From NCBI GenBank assembly GCA_964648295.1, contig CAZYNH010000002.1, positions 1 to 64,000 on the forward strand: 64,000 bases of DNA, given 5' to 3'. The position numbers and the translations under genes are program-made. The notes under the pieces were generated by a model that made no database searches, had not been told where the DNA came from, and saw only the letters and a program-made list of their open reading frames with translations. Source of the stretch: UBA4055 sp964648295. GTDB lineage: Bacteria > UBA4055. Shown here piece after piece: positions 8,993 through 17,588 of this stretch (position 1 is its first letter; every line of letters starts with the position of its first letter).

Positions 8993-9020
8993 TTTTCGCT
9001 CCGTGCATTTTGTGTTTACT

Positions 9021-9068
9021 GTATATAGCGTACATATACAATTTAACGAATAAAAATTGCGTTGTCAA
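9021..9068 (-). promoter_or_regulatory. promoter and palindromic operator of the GntR-ABC operon
   Basis: On the minus strand TTGACA (9068-9063), a 17-base spacer and TAAATT (9045-9040) form a strong promoter. Directly downstream lies the perfect inverted repeat GTATAT-N7-ATATAC (9021-9039), covering the expected start of transcription. The position and the GTATA/TATAC half-sites fit a YtrA-type repressor site. Confidence 0.75.
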
Positions 9069-9094
9069 GCGATATTTTCGATTCTTAATTTAGA

Positions 9095-10258
9095 TTAAAG
9101 GCTCGACATCATTACAGACATCAGTAAAGTTATAGATACCCAAATACCTACGATAGCTTTTTTGATTATACCCGCTTTATCGTTTGTCATAAAATACCCG
9201 CCCATTACCATAAATCCGAGACCTCCAACTATAACGAAAGTCGGCAACCCGACTAATAACCATACAAGAAATGCTCCGGGGAAGGAACAATGCTGAAGCA
9301 ATTTATTGAATGCGAAGCTGCCCCAAAAAGTGACAGTCCCGAAAACCAGTACATAAACCATATAGATAAATTTTCCTTTATTGTGTTCATTCTCATTTAC
9401 ATTACTCCAAAGAGATAATATGGAATTTTGAAATAAATCCGGTATTATAAAAAAGACTGTATAAATTACTGACGCAAAGGAGTTATCAACTAAATTTGAT
9501 CTCTGAATTGACATTTCAGCCTCAAGCTCATCCATATAATCAAAAAAAAACGGTTGAACTGTCTTATGGGCAATATAGAATACTTCATCTTTATTGAATG
9601 ATAACGACGGCAGTTCTTCAAAACCTTCTGAAAATTTCAGTCTTGACATATTAAGACCATGTGACTTGATAAACTCCGGGTAATCTTTACCGAATCTGCG
9701 TAGATTGCCGGCTATTCCATATAAAAGTATCCTGTCCTTGTAATACATGTGAGAATATTCGGCAGTTTCCTCTCTCTTCTCGTCAAGATTAGCTTGAAGT
9801 ATAGCTATTCCTTCCGGTTTCAGAAGCTTTGTTATATCCTTGATCAGCACCTGAGGAGAAGGGTGCTTTTCCAGAATGTAATTGCAGACGATGATATCAA
9901 ATGTTGCCGCATCGAAATCCATGCCTCGCTGATCCCTGATAATAAAATCTCCCCTCGTTGAATACTTCCGAACTTCTATGTTCGGGAAATTCTCGAAAAA
10001 ACGGGTCAGGGCACCATCTTCAGCAACTATAAGAATTTTCATATCTCCAGAAATCATTTCGGTCTTAGCAAGAAGAAACAAAAGAATAGTTCTTTCTTCG
10101 ATCGTAGATCCGCAAATAGGACAATTAGTATTTGTCTGTTTTGTAAACCTGTACATCTGAGCTTTATAAAAGCCTGAACAAAACGGACAGTAAATATCAT
10201 CCCCTCTGTAGTATTGTTTTTTATAGAATTCGTAATTTATTTTTATTTTTGAAAACAT
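9095..10258 (-). CDS. zinc-ribbon/SAM methyltransferase with C-terminal membrane domain
   Basis: A 387-residue three-part protein. Residues about 23-55 hold CPFC and CPIC pairs, a likely zinc ribbon. Residues about 70-230 resemble a class I SAM-dependent methyltransferase (ILIVAEDGALTRFFENFP at the cofactor strand, then FDIIVCNYILEKHPSP and LLKPEGIAIL). Residues about 270-387 contain three hydrophobic segments, so the catalytic domain may be tethered to the membrane. It is the last gene of the peptide-export locus, 63 bp after the HlyD-like stub. It may modify the exported peptide or be an unrelated neighbour; substrate unknown. Confidence 0.65.
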   Translation of the reverse strand: MFSKIKINYEFYKKQYYRGDDIYCPFCSGFYKAQMYRFTKQTNTNCPICGSTIEERTILLFLLAKTEMISGDMKILIVAEDGALTRFFENFPNIEVRKYSTRGDFIIRDQRGMDFDAATFDIIVCNYILEKHPSPQVLIKDITKLLKPEGIAILQANLDEKREETAEYSHMYYKDRILLYGIAGNLRRFGKDYPEFIKSHGLNMSRLKFSEGFEELPSLSFNKDEVFYIAHKTVQPFFFDYMDELEAEMSIQRSNLVDNSFASVIYTVFFIIPDLFQNSILSLWSNVNENEHNKGKFIYMVYVLVFGTVTFWGSFAFNKLLQHCSFPGAFLVWLLVGLPTFVIVGGLGFMVMGGYFMTNDKAGIIKKAIVGIWVSITLLMSVMMSSL

Positions 10259-10321
10259 AGACGCCTATATTTTACACAGAAGTAATTTAAATTTTTATAG
10301 ATACATATTCAAGGTAAAAGT

Positions 10322-10525
10322 TTACCTCACTTTCTCGAATATGATCTCATAGATCGTTTTACCGTCCTCGTATTCGATGACTTTCGCGGAAAGTATTATG
10401 CCTACAATAAGCAAAGCAATGACGGTTATTCCGACTCTAACCGCCCAGAGTGGCCGATAGGTTAGTATTTCCTGCGTTTTCTCACTTCTGTCTATGATAT
10501 TGTTTATTTTACTGTCTTCAGCCAT
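10322..10525 (-). CDS. short HlyD-like membrane anchor protein (stub)
   Basis: A 67-residue protein: polar N-terminus with RSEKTQEILTYRPLWAVR, then one transmembrane helix and a short tail ending FEKVR. The RSEE-x-QEIL-x-PP-W-x-x-R-W-GIT pattern is the cytoplasmic lead of HlyD-type membrane fusion proteins that partner C39-peptidase exporters in Bacteroidota. The periplasmic coiled-coil, lipoyl and beta-barrel parts are absent, and I see no remnants of them in 10259-10321. It starts 1 bp after the ABC exporter stop. It is either a truncated fusion protein or a minimal anchor. Confidence 0.55.
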   Translation of the reverse strand: MAEDSKINNIIDRSEKTQEILTYRPLWAVRVGITVIALLIVGIILSAKVIEYEDGKTIYEIIFEKVR

Positions 10526-10526
10526 A

Positions 10527-12719
10527 TCAATTCCCCAGTTCGAGCTGATTTTTTACAAGATTGAAATATGCGCCTTTAAGCTCGGCAAGTTCTTTATGTG
10601 TTCCTTTCTCAATTATTCTTCCTTTTTCAAGAACAACTATCTGATCAGCATTCTTGACTGTGCTGAGCCTGTGCGCAACGACAACGACGGTCTTTCCTTT
10701 GAAGAACTGATCAAGGTTCTCCATGATGACCTTTTCGTTATTGGCATCAAGAGCGTTAGTAGCCTCGTCAAAAAATATGAATTCCGGATCTTTATATACC
10801 GATCTCGCAATGAGTATTCTCTGCTTCTGTCCTTGGCTGAGACCGTGCCCATCCCCGCCAATCTTGGTGTTATATCCCAAAGGAAGTGATTCAATAAATT
10901 CCCCGATATTTGCTACATTGACTGCATGCTTAAGCTTTTCCTTATCAGGCTTTTCGTCGCTGATGGAAATGTTGTTCGCTATCGTATCGGAGAAAATGAA
11001 TCCCTCCTGCATAACGACACCGCATTTCTTACGCCATTCATTACTGTTTACTGTTTCAAGGTCATGCTCCCCGACGAGAATATTTCCGATCTGTGGTTTA
11101 TAAAAACCGAGAAGCAGCTTAATGAGTGTGGTCTTTCCGCTTCCGCTCATGCCTACAATCGCAGTGATCTTCCCTTCGGGAACAGTCAGGTCAATATTTT
11201 CAAGTACCCATTCGGATTCGGGACCCTCATACTGAAATGAAACTTCCTTGACAGAAAGTGTCATATCCTCACCGATATCGATGATCCTGTCCTCGTTCCT
11301 ATTTTCCTCATCCTCCCTATTATGAATCTCTCCAAGTCTTTCCAGGCTGATCTTTGCGTCCTGCATGGAGTGCATAAAGTAGATAAGCTGAGAGATGGGG
11401 CTATTGAGCTGACCGATAATGTATTGTACCGAAATCATCATTCCGAGAGTCATATCACCTTTGATCACTGCATAGGCCGAGAGGAAAGTAATAAAAATAT
11501 TCTTACCCTCATTTATCAGCATCCCGCCTGAATTCTGATACTGGTCGAGGCTTAAACTTTTAACATTGAGCTTGAACAACTTAGCTTGAATGTTCTCCCA
11601 GTCCCATCTCTTCTGCTTCTCGCATGTGTTCAACTTTATTTCCTGCATACCGGTGATCATTTGTATCAAATTACTGCTGTTTTCTGACATCACTTCGAAC
11701 TTTTTAATATCTATCGCCTTCCTCTTTTTTAAAAAAGCTCTTATCCAGAACACATACAAAATACTACCGATCAGAAACACGAAAAATATATTAACATTAT
11801 AAATGATAAGTACTATGCTGAAAATCACAAAGTTTACCGCTGAGAACAATACACTCAAAGTTTGATTTGTAAGAAATGACTCGATCCTGTGATGGTCGTT
11901 TATCCTCTGTAAGAGATCTCCCGTCATCTTAACATCAAAGAACTTGATCGGAAGTTTCATAAGTTTGATCAGGAAGTCGGATATGATCGAAATATTAATC
12001 CTTGTGCTTAAGTGGAGAAGTATCCAGCTCCTGATGAACTCAATACTCGCCCTGCCGAAAAAAAGCGAAAGCTGAGCGATCAATATGATAATAATGAAAT
12101 TGACATCTTTTTTGTTAATACCCACATCAACAATAGCCTGTGTCAGGAACGGGAAAATAAGCTGGATCAAACTCCCTGCCGCCATACCTATAATAAGCTG
12201 GATGATCAGTTTTTTGTAAGGTTTTACATAGTGCAGAAGAAATTTGAAGCTTGTTTTATCAACTTTTTTCTTCTCATCCTCAATATTATAGAAATCGGGA
12301 GAAGGTTCCAGCAGAAGAGCCACACCGACAGGAGTATCATCAAGCTTGTCACATTCCCAGCGTTTAGTAAAATCTTCTCTTGAGTACTTAAGCAGACCGT
12401 GAGCCGGATCAGAAATCCAAACAAACTTATCGCTGATCTTATAAACCACAACGAAGTGATTCTGATTCCAGTGAACAATGCACGGCAGCTGTGAGCTTGC
12501 TCTCAGAGTGTCATAACTAATTCTTACCCCTCGTGTCCTGAACCCGAGCTGTTCAGCCGCATTACTGATGCTCAGTAGTGACACGCCTTCTCTTGTCGCG
12601 AAAGCTTTTTCACGCAGAGTCTGTAAAGTGTAAGTCTTGCCGTAGTACTTTGCTACGATGCGTAACGCAGTCGGACCGCAGTCCATTGTGTCAAGTTGTT
12701 TGAAGGAGGGGAAACACAT
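10527..12719 (-). CDS. peptidase-containing ABC exporter (C39 peptidase, membrane, ATPase)
   Basis: A predicted 730-residue exporter. Residues 1-130 form a C39 peptidase with catalytic Cys in DTMDCGPTALR, His in NHFVVVY and Asp in SDPAHG. A six-helix ABC exporter membrane domain follows, then an ATPase with Walker A GMSGSGKTT, signature LSQGQKQR and Walker B FIFFDEAT. Such proteins cut leaders after a double glycine and export the product, and the precursor at 16714 carries a GG leader. The start at 12719 (MCFPSFKQLD) fits the family; TTG at 12761 is the longest option. No good ribosome site is visible. Confidence 0.9.
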   Translation of the reverse strand: MCFPSFKQLDTMDCGPTALRIVAKYYGKTYTLQTLREKAFATREGVSLLSISNAAEQLGFRTRGVRISYDTLRASSQLPCIVHWNQNHFVVVYKISDKFVWISDPAHGLLKYSREDFTKRWECDKLDDTPVGVALLLEPSPDFYNIEDEKKKVDKTSFKFLLHYVKPYKKLIIQLIIGMAAGSLIQLIFPFLTQAIVDVGINKKDVNFIIIILIAQLSLFFGRASIEFIRSWILLHLSTRINISIISDFLIKLMKLPIKFFDVKMTGDLLQRINDHHRIESFLTNQTLSVLFSAVNFVIFSIVLIIYNVNIFFVFLIGSILYVFWIRAFLKKRKAIDIKKFEVMSENSSNLIQMITGMQEIKLNTCEKQKRWDWENIQAKLFKLNVKSLSLDQYQNSGGMLINEGKNIFITFLSAYAVIKGDMTLGMMISVQYIIGQLNSPISQLIYFMHSMQDAKISLERLGEIHNREDEENRNEDRIIDIGEDMTLSVKEVSFQYEGPESEWVLENIDLTVPEGKITAIVGMSGSGKTTLIKLLLGFYKPQIGNILVGEHDLETVNSNEWRKKCGVVMQEGFIFSDTIANNISISDEKPDKEKLKHAVNVANIGEFIESLPLGYNTKIGGDGHGLSQGQKQRILIARSVYKDPEFIFFDEATNALDANNEKVIMENLDQFFKGKTVVVVAHRLSTVKNADQIVVLEKGRIIEKGTHKELAELKGAYFNLVKNQLELGN

Positions 12720-12776
12720 GTGATAAATTATCATTAATAGATAAAGTAAGCATATTGACAAAAATGTTTATTGCTT

Positions 12777-13913
12777 TTAATAATCATACAAGTATATCCT
12801 AGGACCCTCTTTATTGAACCCCATAATAACTAATTTGCCACTAATAAAACACATATCACCATTAGATCCAACTCCAGTATCTACCTTAATTTTATTCATA
12901 TATATCCCCGTAGAATCAAAAATTTGGTAAGTTAAATCATACTTCTCCTTCATCATATCCTCACTACATTTTACCCATATTCTATCATATTTATCTATCA
13001 TTATCTGGTCTATTGCCTGCATATATGCGAAGTCTGTTTCTTTAAAGTTAATATTGTCTTTTACCATTTTCATAAAAGATTTGGGATACCTTACTCTAAT
13101 ATATGTTTTTTGTATTACTCTAATTAGGGTACCCAACTCATTAAATACTTTTATTTCAAAAACATCTTGGCTATTGTTTGCAACATAAAGTTTACTTTTA
13201 GCATATACGTGTTTTAGTGAAGTTAAGGAAATCAGATTCGAATTTTTTTTCTTAGTTTGTTCATAAAGAACAATTTCTTGCATGTTTGCAATGGAAAGGG
13301 TTGGTTTTATCGATAATTTCAAAAACCAATATTCATTATTGTGGTATGACATAAAGTGTATAAAGTTATCATTACCTGCAGGAGTTATTGTATGTTCAAA
13401 TAGTATAAAATTGTTTATATCAAATTCAGGATTACGTATTATTACACTTTCGAGAAACTCACCATCCAGTTTATATATATTTGCTTTTTTTAACGGTGAT
13501 ATAAACACGAATAATTTTTCTTCTTGTATGTATATTTTACTAACATCATTATTATTACCACCTAATTCTCCGGGGCCAAATCCTTTTCCACCAAAACTTA
13601 AAATCAAATCACCATTCAAGTCAAATTTATCGATTCGCATTTTCGTTTGATTATATACATATATATATCCACAATTTGAGATAGCTATAAAATTACGAAT
13701 ACCACCTTGCTTTAGTCCCGTAAAACCTGAATATGGAATATTACAAATTTCTTTAGGTTCAACTACCAAATCAGGTCTATTGGGAACATTTCTATTAATG
13801 ATTTTTGTCAATCCTTCATCATCGGTACTTATAACATACCCGGGGGCTACTTTTTCACAAGCATTAAATATTAAACAGAATAAAACCCAAATTATAAAGT
13901 ACTTTTTGTGCAT
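12777..13913 (-). CDS. six-bladed beta-propeller lipoprotein of the RiPP locus
   Basis: A predicted 378-residue lipoprotein starting MHKKYFIIW with lipobox IFNAC. GGAG eight bases upstream supports the start at 13913, which overlaps the pseudo-radical-SAM gene by 22 bp. Blade repeats include GYIYVYNQTKMRIDKFD and GGKGFGPGELG, the same G-x-GPGE motif as the other propellers in this window. It is AT-rich like the maturase genes beside it, so it probably travelled with them. Such propellers often neighbour radical-SAM peptide genes in Bacteroidota (recall), and may act as an envelope receptor, immunity or export factor; that role is inference. Confidence 0.75.
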   Translation of the reverse strand: MHKKYFIIWVLFCLIFNACEKVAPGYVISTDDEGLTKIINRNVPNRPDLVVEPKEICNIPYSGFTGLKQGGIRNFIAISNCGYIYVYNQTKMRIDKFDLNGDLILSFGGKGFGPGELGGNNNDVSKIYIQEEKLFVFISPLKKANIYKLDGEFLESVIIRNPEFDINNFILFEHTITPAGNDNFIHFMSYHNNEYWFLKLSIKPTLSIANMQEIVLYEQTKKKNSNLISLTSLKHVYAKSKLYVANNSQDVFEIKVFNELGTLIRVIQKTYIRVRYPKSFMKMVKDNINFKETDFAYMQAIDQIMIDKYDRIWVKCSEDMMKEKYDLTYQIFDSTGIYMNKIKVDTGVGSNGDMCFISGKLVIMGFNKEGPRIYLYDY

Positions 13914-15136
13914 ATTGTATTCTCCGCGTTTTTTAATGAACAAAGATCATATTTATTAAGCACATATTCAACATTTGTTATGGAAGGACAAAGCTCCGAA
14001 AGCAGGCAATACTTGCAGGGCTTAACTTGGCCCCTATTTTTTTTCCAACTTCTGCCATTGAGTATTTCTTTGTTACTTAGCTCAATGATATCGTTACAAT
14101 ATAGAGAACCTAAACTTGGATGGTTAACATTCGCAAATACTTTACCATTGGGCAAGACGGTTAAACTACCGTAATTGTTAAGATTAACTAATTTCTTTGC
14201 ATTTATTACCCGCATTGTGTTGTTAAGCTCTTCATGATTTAAATCGTTTGTATACACATTGTTTATAAAAAATTCTATATTACTTCCATTAAAATATGGC
14301 AATATTGAATATTTGGAAATTTGATAATTATCGATAATATTATATACCTTAGTTAAATCGTATTCTGACTTTACAAGGAAGTTGTAACAAAGGTTCTTCT
14401 GATCAACGATTTTGAATAATTTGTCAAATTGTTTTCGATTTTTATAAGAGTCAATTAATATATTCATATAAATATTACTGCGTATTTTTGCTGTCGACTG
14501 AATAGAGTCAATATGGACATAATAAGAAGCTTTCATTCTACTCGCAATAATTTCTTCTTCTAATTCATCAAATTTGCTATAATTGAAAATATTACCGCCG
14601 ATAAAGTTTATTCGTACATCAGTTCCTTTGAATTCTAACATTATTTTTTTTAAATTCTTATAACATAACTCACTATAACTTAATCCATATTTCACCCATC
14701 TATGTTGTTTATAAATTTCATAATCATTCTTCTTACAACTTACGCTTTGATTTAAATAGATATTTATCTCAAAGAGATGATCAAACGGACTAAATTCATC
14801 AATTATTTCTGCTGGTAATTTGTTTTTTAGTATAGGTATCGTTTGTGTAGGTTTATATACCATATCACTACATCTATAGTAATCGCCCATAAATTTATTT
14901 CTTATTTCTGCGAGAAATTCTTTTATCTCATCGCTCTCTAATAAATTCATATTAAGGCTAACTACATATAAATTTTTACTACTTGATAAGCTTTCAACTA
15001 TATCGAATATTTTTCTTTTCATATTTCTTGATATTGTACTGCCATCAATTGTATTAAACAAAAGAAAACTTTTTTGCTTATTATTCTTTTTCACATATAC
15101 ATATGGCTCTAAATACAAGATAAAATTGTTCTTCAT
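13892..15136 (-). CDS. pseudo-radical-SAM protein (TIGR04150-like), SPASM remnant
   Basis: A 414-residue protein co-transcribed with the radical SAM gene (4 bp overlap). It has the general layout of a radical SAM/SPASM maturase but no CX3CX2C cluster motif near the N-terminus. The C-terminus keeps cysteine spacing like half a SPASM domain (CKYCLLSELCPS, then DLCSL). This matches the pseudo-rSAM partner of the GG-Bacteroidales peptide systems. It probably binds precursor or stabilizes the true maturase rather than doing radical chemistry. The gene is strongly AT-rich compared with the exporter downstream. Confidence 0.75.
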   Translation of the reverse strand: MKNNFILYLEPYVYVKKNNKQKSFLLFNTIDGSTISRNMKRKIFDIVESLSSSKNLYVVSLNMNLLESDEIKEFLAEIRNKFMGDYYRCSDMVYKPTQTIPILKNKLPAEIIDEFSPFDHLFEINIYLNQSVSCKKNDYEIYKQHRWVKYGLSYSELCYKNLKKIMLEFKGTDVRINFIGGNIFNYSKFDELEEEIIASRMKASYYVHIDSIQSTAKIRSNIYMNILIDSYKNRKQFDKLFKIVDQKNLCYNFLVKSEYDLTKVYNIIDNYQISKYSILPYFNGSNIEFFINNVYTNDLNHEELNNTMRVINAKKLVNLNNYGSLTVLPNGKVFANVNHPSLGSLYCNDIIELSNKEILNGRSWKKNRGQVKPCKYCLLSELCPSITNVEYVLNKYDLCSLKNAENTICTKSTL

Positions 15137-16614
15137 GATATGGTTATCTCCATAATAGCTCTAGTATAATGATTGGGGTTTTCTTCAATATAATTGATAA
15201 AATGTTCTAAATATAACCTTTGGCTTCTGTAATCGCGATATTCGTCGCAACCTTCTAAAACAGAATCTACCAATAAACATTTAGAACATGTGTTAACGGA
15301 GTAACAATTCTTACATGTTTTTGAAATTCTATCATATAATGTATTTTGCATATCAACTATTTTTTTGAAATTTAAACGAACTGAACCGTTTTTATTCACA
15401 TATCCTAATATCCTATTGTGTGGTACCCGTTCACAGAACAATATTTTCCTATTTACCGTAACAAACATCGTTTTAAAAAAAGGTACACAGCTCGCTGTTG
15501 GATATGAATTTGTTCTGTCGAAGAATAAATCATTCTTGTCAAAGTAGCAATATTCTTGACAAAGTGATCTCGAATTCTTCGCAATATGAAATAAATCAAG
15601 ATCATATTCAGCAGGAATATCTAACTCGTTACTTTTGCATTTCATTTCATAAAAACTTTCATATCCTGATTTAAAAATTCTATTAAAAGCATGCTCTTTT
15701 GACTTAGTGATATTATTAGGATTTAGTTCGGCAATTTGAATAAACTTGTTAAATTCGGTTTTGATAAATTCAGTAACTTCTTGATGAGAGTTTCGATTAT
15801 GAAGCACGCAATTAAAATTAACATTACTCTTGAAATACTCTGAATAGTTCTTTTGAATAAATTTTAAATTACAAAATAATTTTGTAAAAGATTCTTCTCC
15901 TGAATGAAAAACCCGATAAGAATTATTGAATTCATTACCATCAATACTTACTAACAAATAAAAATTATTTTTAACTAAAAAATCAATATACTTATCTAAC
16001 AAAATACCATTTGTTGTCATCATGAAATCTATCTTTAATTCTATTTTATTTTTATCGATGAAGCCAACTGTTTCTTTTATGACTCCAAAATTGAGTAGTG
16101 GTTCGCCCCCGTAGAAATTTATTACTAATCTTTTATTGTAGGTACTTTTTTCGATCCTTCTTTTTAAGAACTTAAAGTAATAATCAAGTACACCTTTAAT
16201 AACTTCAAAACTTAAATATTGATTTTTTCTTTCCTCGTAAAAATCATAAAACTCACTATAAGCGCAATATTTACAACTTAAATTACATGCATCAGTTACT
16301 TCAAAACTGATATTGGGTAAGTTCGCAAAAAATGATCTTACAATTTCTTCATTCAAACGAATACCCTTTCTTTCATCAAATGGGAAATCATCAAAGTAGC
16401 CATTATTTTGAAGATACTCAAATTTTTCTAATTGATACATCAATTCTTCTTTTACTGATTGCTTTAAATTTTTATTTAAACTAAGATCTCCTCTATTTTG
16501 ATATTTTTCTATAATATCCTTTAGTAAGGGATTTACATGGAACAAGGTTTTTTTAGAGTAACTATAAACATAATCGTTATTATTTCGAGTTTTCATAAGA
16601 ACTATGGGTTTCAC
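15133..16614 (-). CDS. radical SAM/SPASM peptide maturase (TIGR04148-like)
   Basis: A 493-residue radical SAM enzyme. The 4Fe-4S motif is CNLSCKYC (CX3CX2C, about residue 108), followed by FYGGEPLL, which contributes to SAM binding, and VSIDG. The C-terminal region is rich in cysteines (SCVPFF, FCERVPH, CKNCYSVNTCSKC, EGC), fitting a SPASM domain with auxiliary clusters. Such enzymes install thioether or C-C crosslinks in peptides. The start is GTG at 16614 with GGAGG eight bases upstream. It is preceded by the GG-leader precursor gene and a hairpin. The product chemistry cannot be read from sequence. Confidence 0.9.
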   Translation of the reverse strand: MKPIVLMKTRNNNDYVYSYSKKTLFHVNPLLKDIIEKYQNRGDLSLNKNLKQSVKEELMYQLEKFEYLQNNGYFDDFPFDERKGIRLNEEIVRSFFANLPNISFEVTDACNLSCKYCAYSEFYDFYEERKNQYLSFEVIKGVLDYYFKFLKRRIEKSTYNKRLVINFYGGEPLLNFGVIKETVGFIDKNKIELKIDFMMTTNGILLDKYIDFLVKNNFYLLVSIDGNEFNNSYRVFHSGEESFTKLFCNLKFIQKNYSEYFKSNVNFNCVLHNRNSHQEVTEFIKTEFNKFIQIAELNPNNITKSKEHAFNRIFKSGYESFYEMKCKSNELDIPAEYDLDLFHIAKNSRSLCQEYCYFDKNDLFFDRTNSYPTASCVPFFKTMFVTVNRKILFCERVPHNRILGYVNKNGSVRLNFKKIVDMQNTLYDRISKTCKNCYSVNTCSKCLLVDSVLEGCDEYRDYRSQRLYLEHFINYIEENPNHYTRAIMEITIS

Positions 16615-16643
16615 AGATCAAACCTCCTGTTGTTTAAAAAAAT

Positions 16644-16668
16644 AGGTGTCTTCCGATTGAAGACACCT
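16644..16668 (-). terminator. intrinsic terminator/attenuator between precursor and maturase genes
   Basis: Perfect 10-bp stem AGGTGTCTTC / GAAGACACCT with a 5-base loop; on the minus strand it is followed by ATTTTTTT (16643-16636). Its place between the precursor gene and the radical SAM gene suggests partial termination, giving many precursor transcripts and fewer maturase transcripts. Confidence 0.85.
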
Positions 16669-16713
16669 TTAGTCCTGCAAATCCAAATCAATAGAGCTAC
16701 ATTAAATATGGAA

Positions 16714-16941
16714 TTATTTAATAGTTCCCGGCAATGTACCACCGCCCTGGGCGGTTGAATTTGAGTAGCTTACCATTTTATTCCAAGCATTGCTATTGGT
16801 GCCAAAAATACCGATTTCTGAACATGGGCAAGAACAATCCATGTTCGGACATGTACAAGATGCACCACCTACATCACCACCCTTTAGCTTGTTCATTTCT
16901 TGTTTGCAGAGGCTCGATAATCTGATTCTTTTTTTCTCCAT
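16714..16941 (-). CDS. RiPP precursor peptide with GG leader and Cys-rich core (TIGR04149-like)
   Basis: A 75-residue peptide. The leader (1-22) is MEKKRIRLSSLCKQEMNKLKGG, with the E-M-N-x-L-x-GG ending of GG-Bacteroidales natural product precursors cut by C39 peptidases. The core begins DVGGASCTCPNMDCSCPC: five cysteines spaced C-x-C-x4-C-x-C-x-C, then a Gly/Ser/Asn-rich tail ending QGGGTLPGTIK. A GGAG ribosome site sits before the ATG. It lies immediately upstream of the radical SAM pair. Expected product: a thioether- or otherwise crosslinked, exported peptide. Family assignment is from the leader motif and context. Confidence 0.8.
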   Translation of the reverse strand: MEKKRIRLSSLCKQEMNKLKGGDVGGASCTCPNMDCSCPCSEIGIFGTNSNAWNKMVSYSNSTAQGGGTLPGTIK

Positions 16942-17089
16942 TTTTTCTCCTTTTTTTTATTTTCATCCGCCCGACAGATTCTGCTTTTGCAATTGCGCTT
17001 AAAATCTAAGGCATTAAATCATTTTTTCCAAATCAATTCGCAGATAATCATAGCCAATACTATACAACAATACTTTTTGACAAGACATT

Positions 17090-17443
17090 TCAACAATCAT
17101 TATTATTTAAACCGTAGATATTTCTGTACTCAGACGGATTCATATCTGTATATTTTCTGAACCATTTCGCAAAATACGATTCATAAGTAAATCCGAGATC
17201 AAGCATTACTTCCATGCAGCTTTTTGTCAATAAATGTTCTTTTGCGTAATTCAGCCTGATTTCTTCGTGTTTGGCAAAAATTGTTGTTCTAGCAATTCTT
17301 TTATACCTTTGTTTAATATTTGAGAAACTTTTCCCAAAATACATTGACAACTCTGTTTCGATATTGGCTTTCTTGCTTATATTTTCAGACAGAATAAAAT
17401 TTAATTTCCCGCAGAACTCTTTGTCGTCAAGGATTTTAAACAT
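17090..17443 (-). CDS. AraC-type helix-turn-helix regulator
   Basis: A predicted 117-residue protein, essentially a stand-alone AraC DNA-binding domain: IRLNYAKEHLLTKSCMEVML, then LGFTYESYFAKWFRKYTDMNPSEYR, the classic second helix-turn-helix ending in P-x-x-[FY]R. A start at 17443 gives better spacing from GAGG than the ATG at 17449. It lies upstream of, and parallel to, the precursor gene, so it is a candidate regulator of the peptide cluster, though it lacks any ligand-binding domain. Confidence 0.75.
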   Translation of the reverse strand: MFKILDDKEFCGKLNFILSENISKKANIETELSMYFGKSFSNIKQRYKRIARTTIFAKHEEIRLNYAKEHLLTKSCMEVMLDLGFTYESYFAKWFRKYTDMNPSEYRNIYGLNNNDC

Positions 17444-17588
17444 ATCCATTACCTCATATTAGTTATCGCTCAATTTAATTGTAACACCGTATGTTACTTC
17501 ATAAGTTTCAAAATATAAGCACACTTCCAGCTTAAATCAATATCAATCACGGACAAAATAAGACAATGTTTTTTGAGAATTAAGTCTA

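Noticed and set aside
10723..11240. Plus-strand ORFs across the ABC exporter
   Set aside because: They lie opposite the Walker and signature motifs of a confident ATPase and are shadows.
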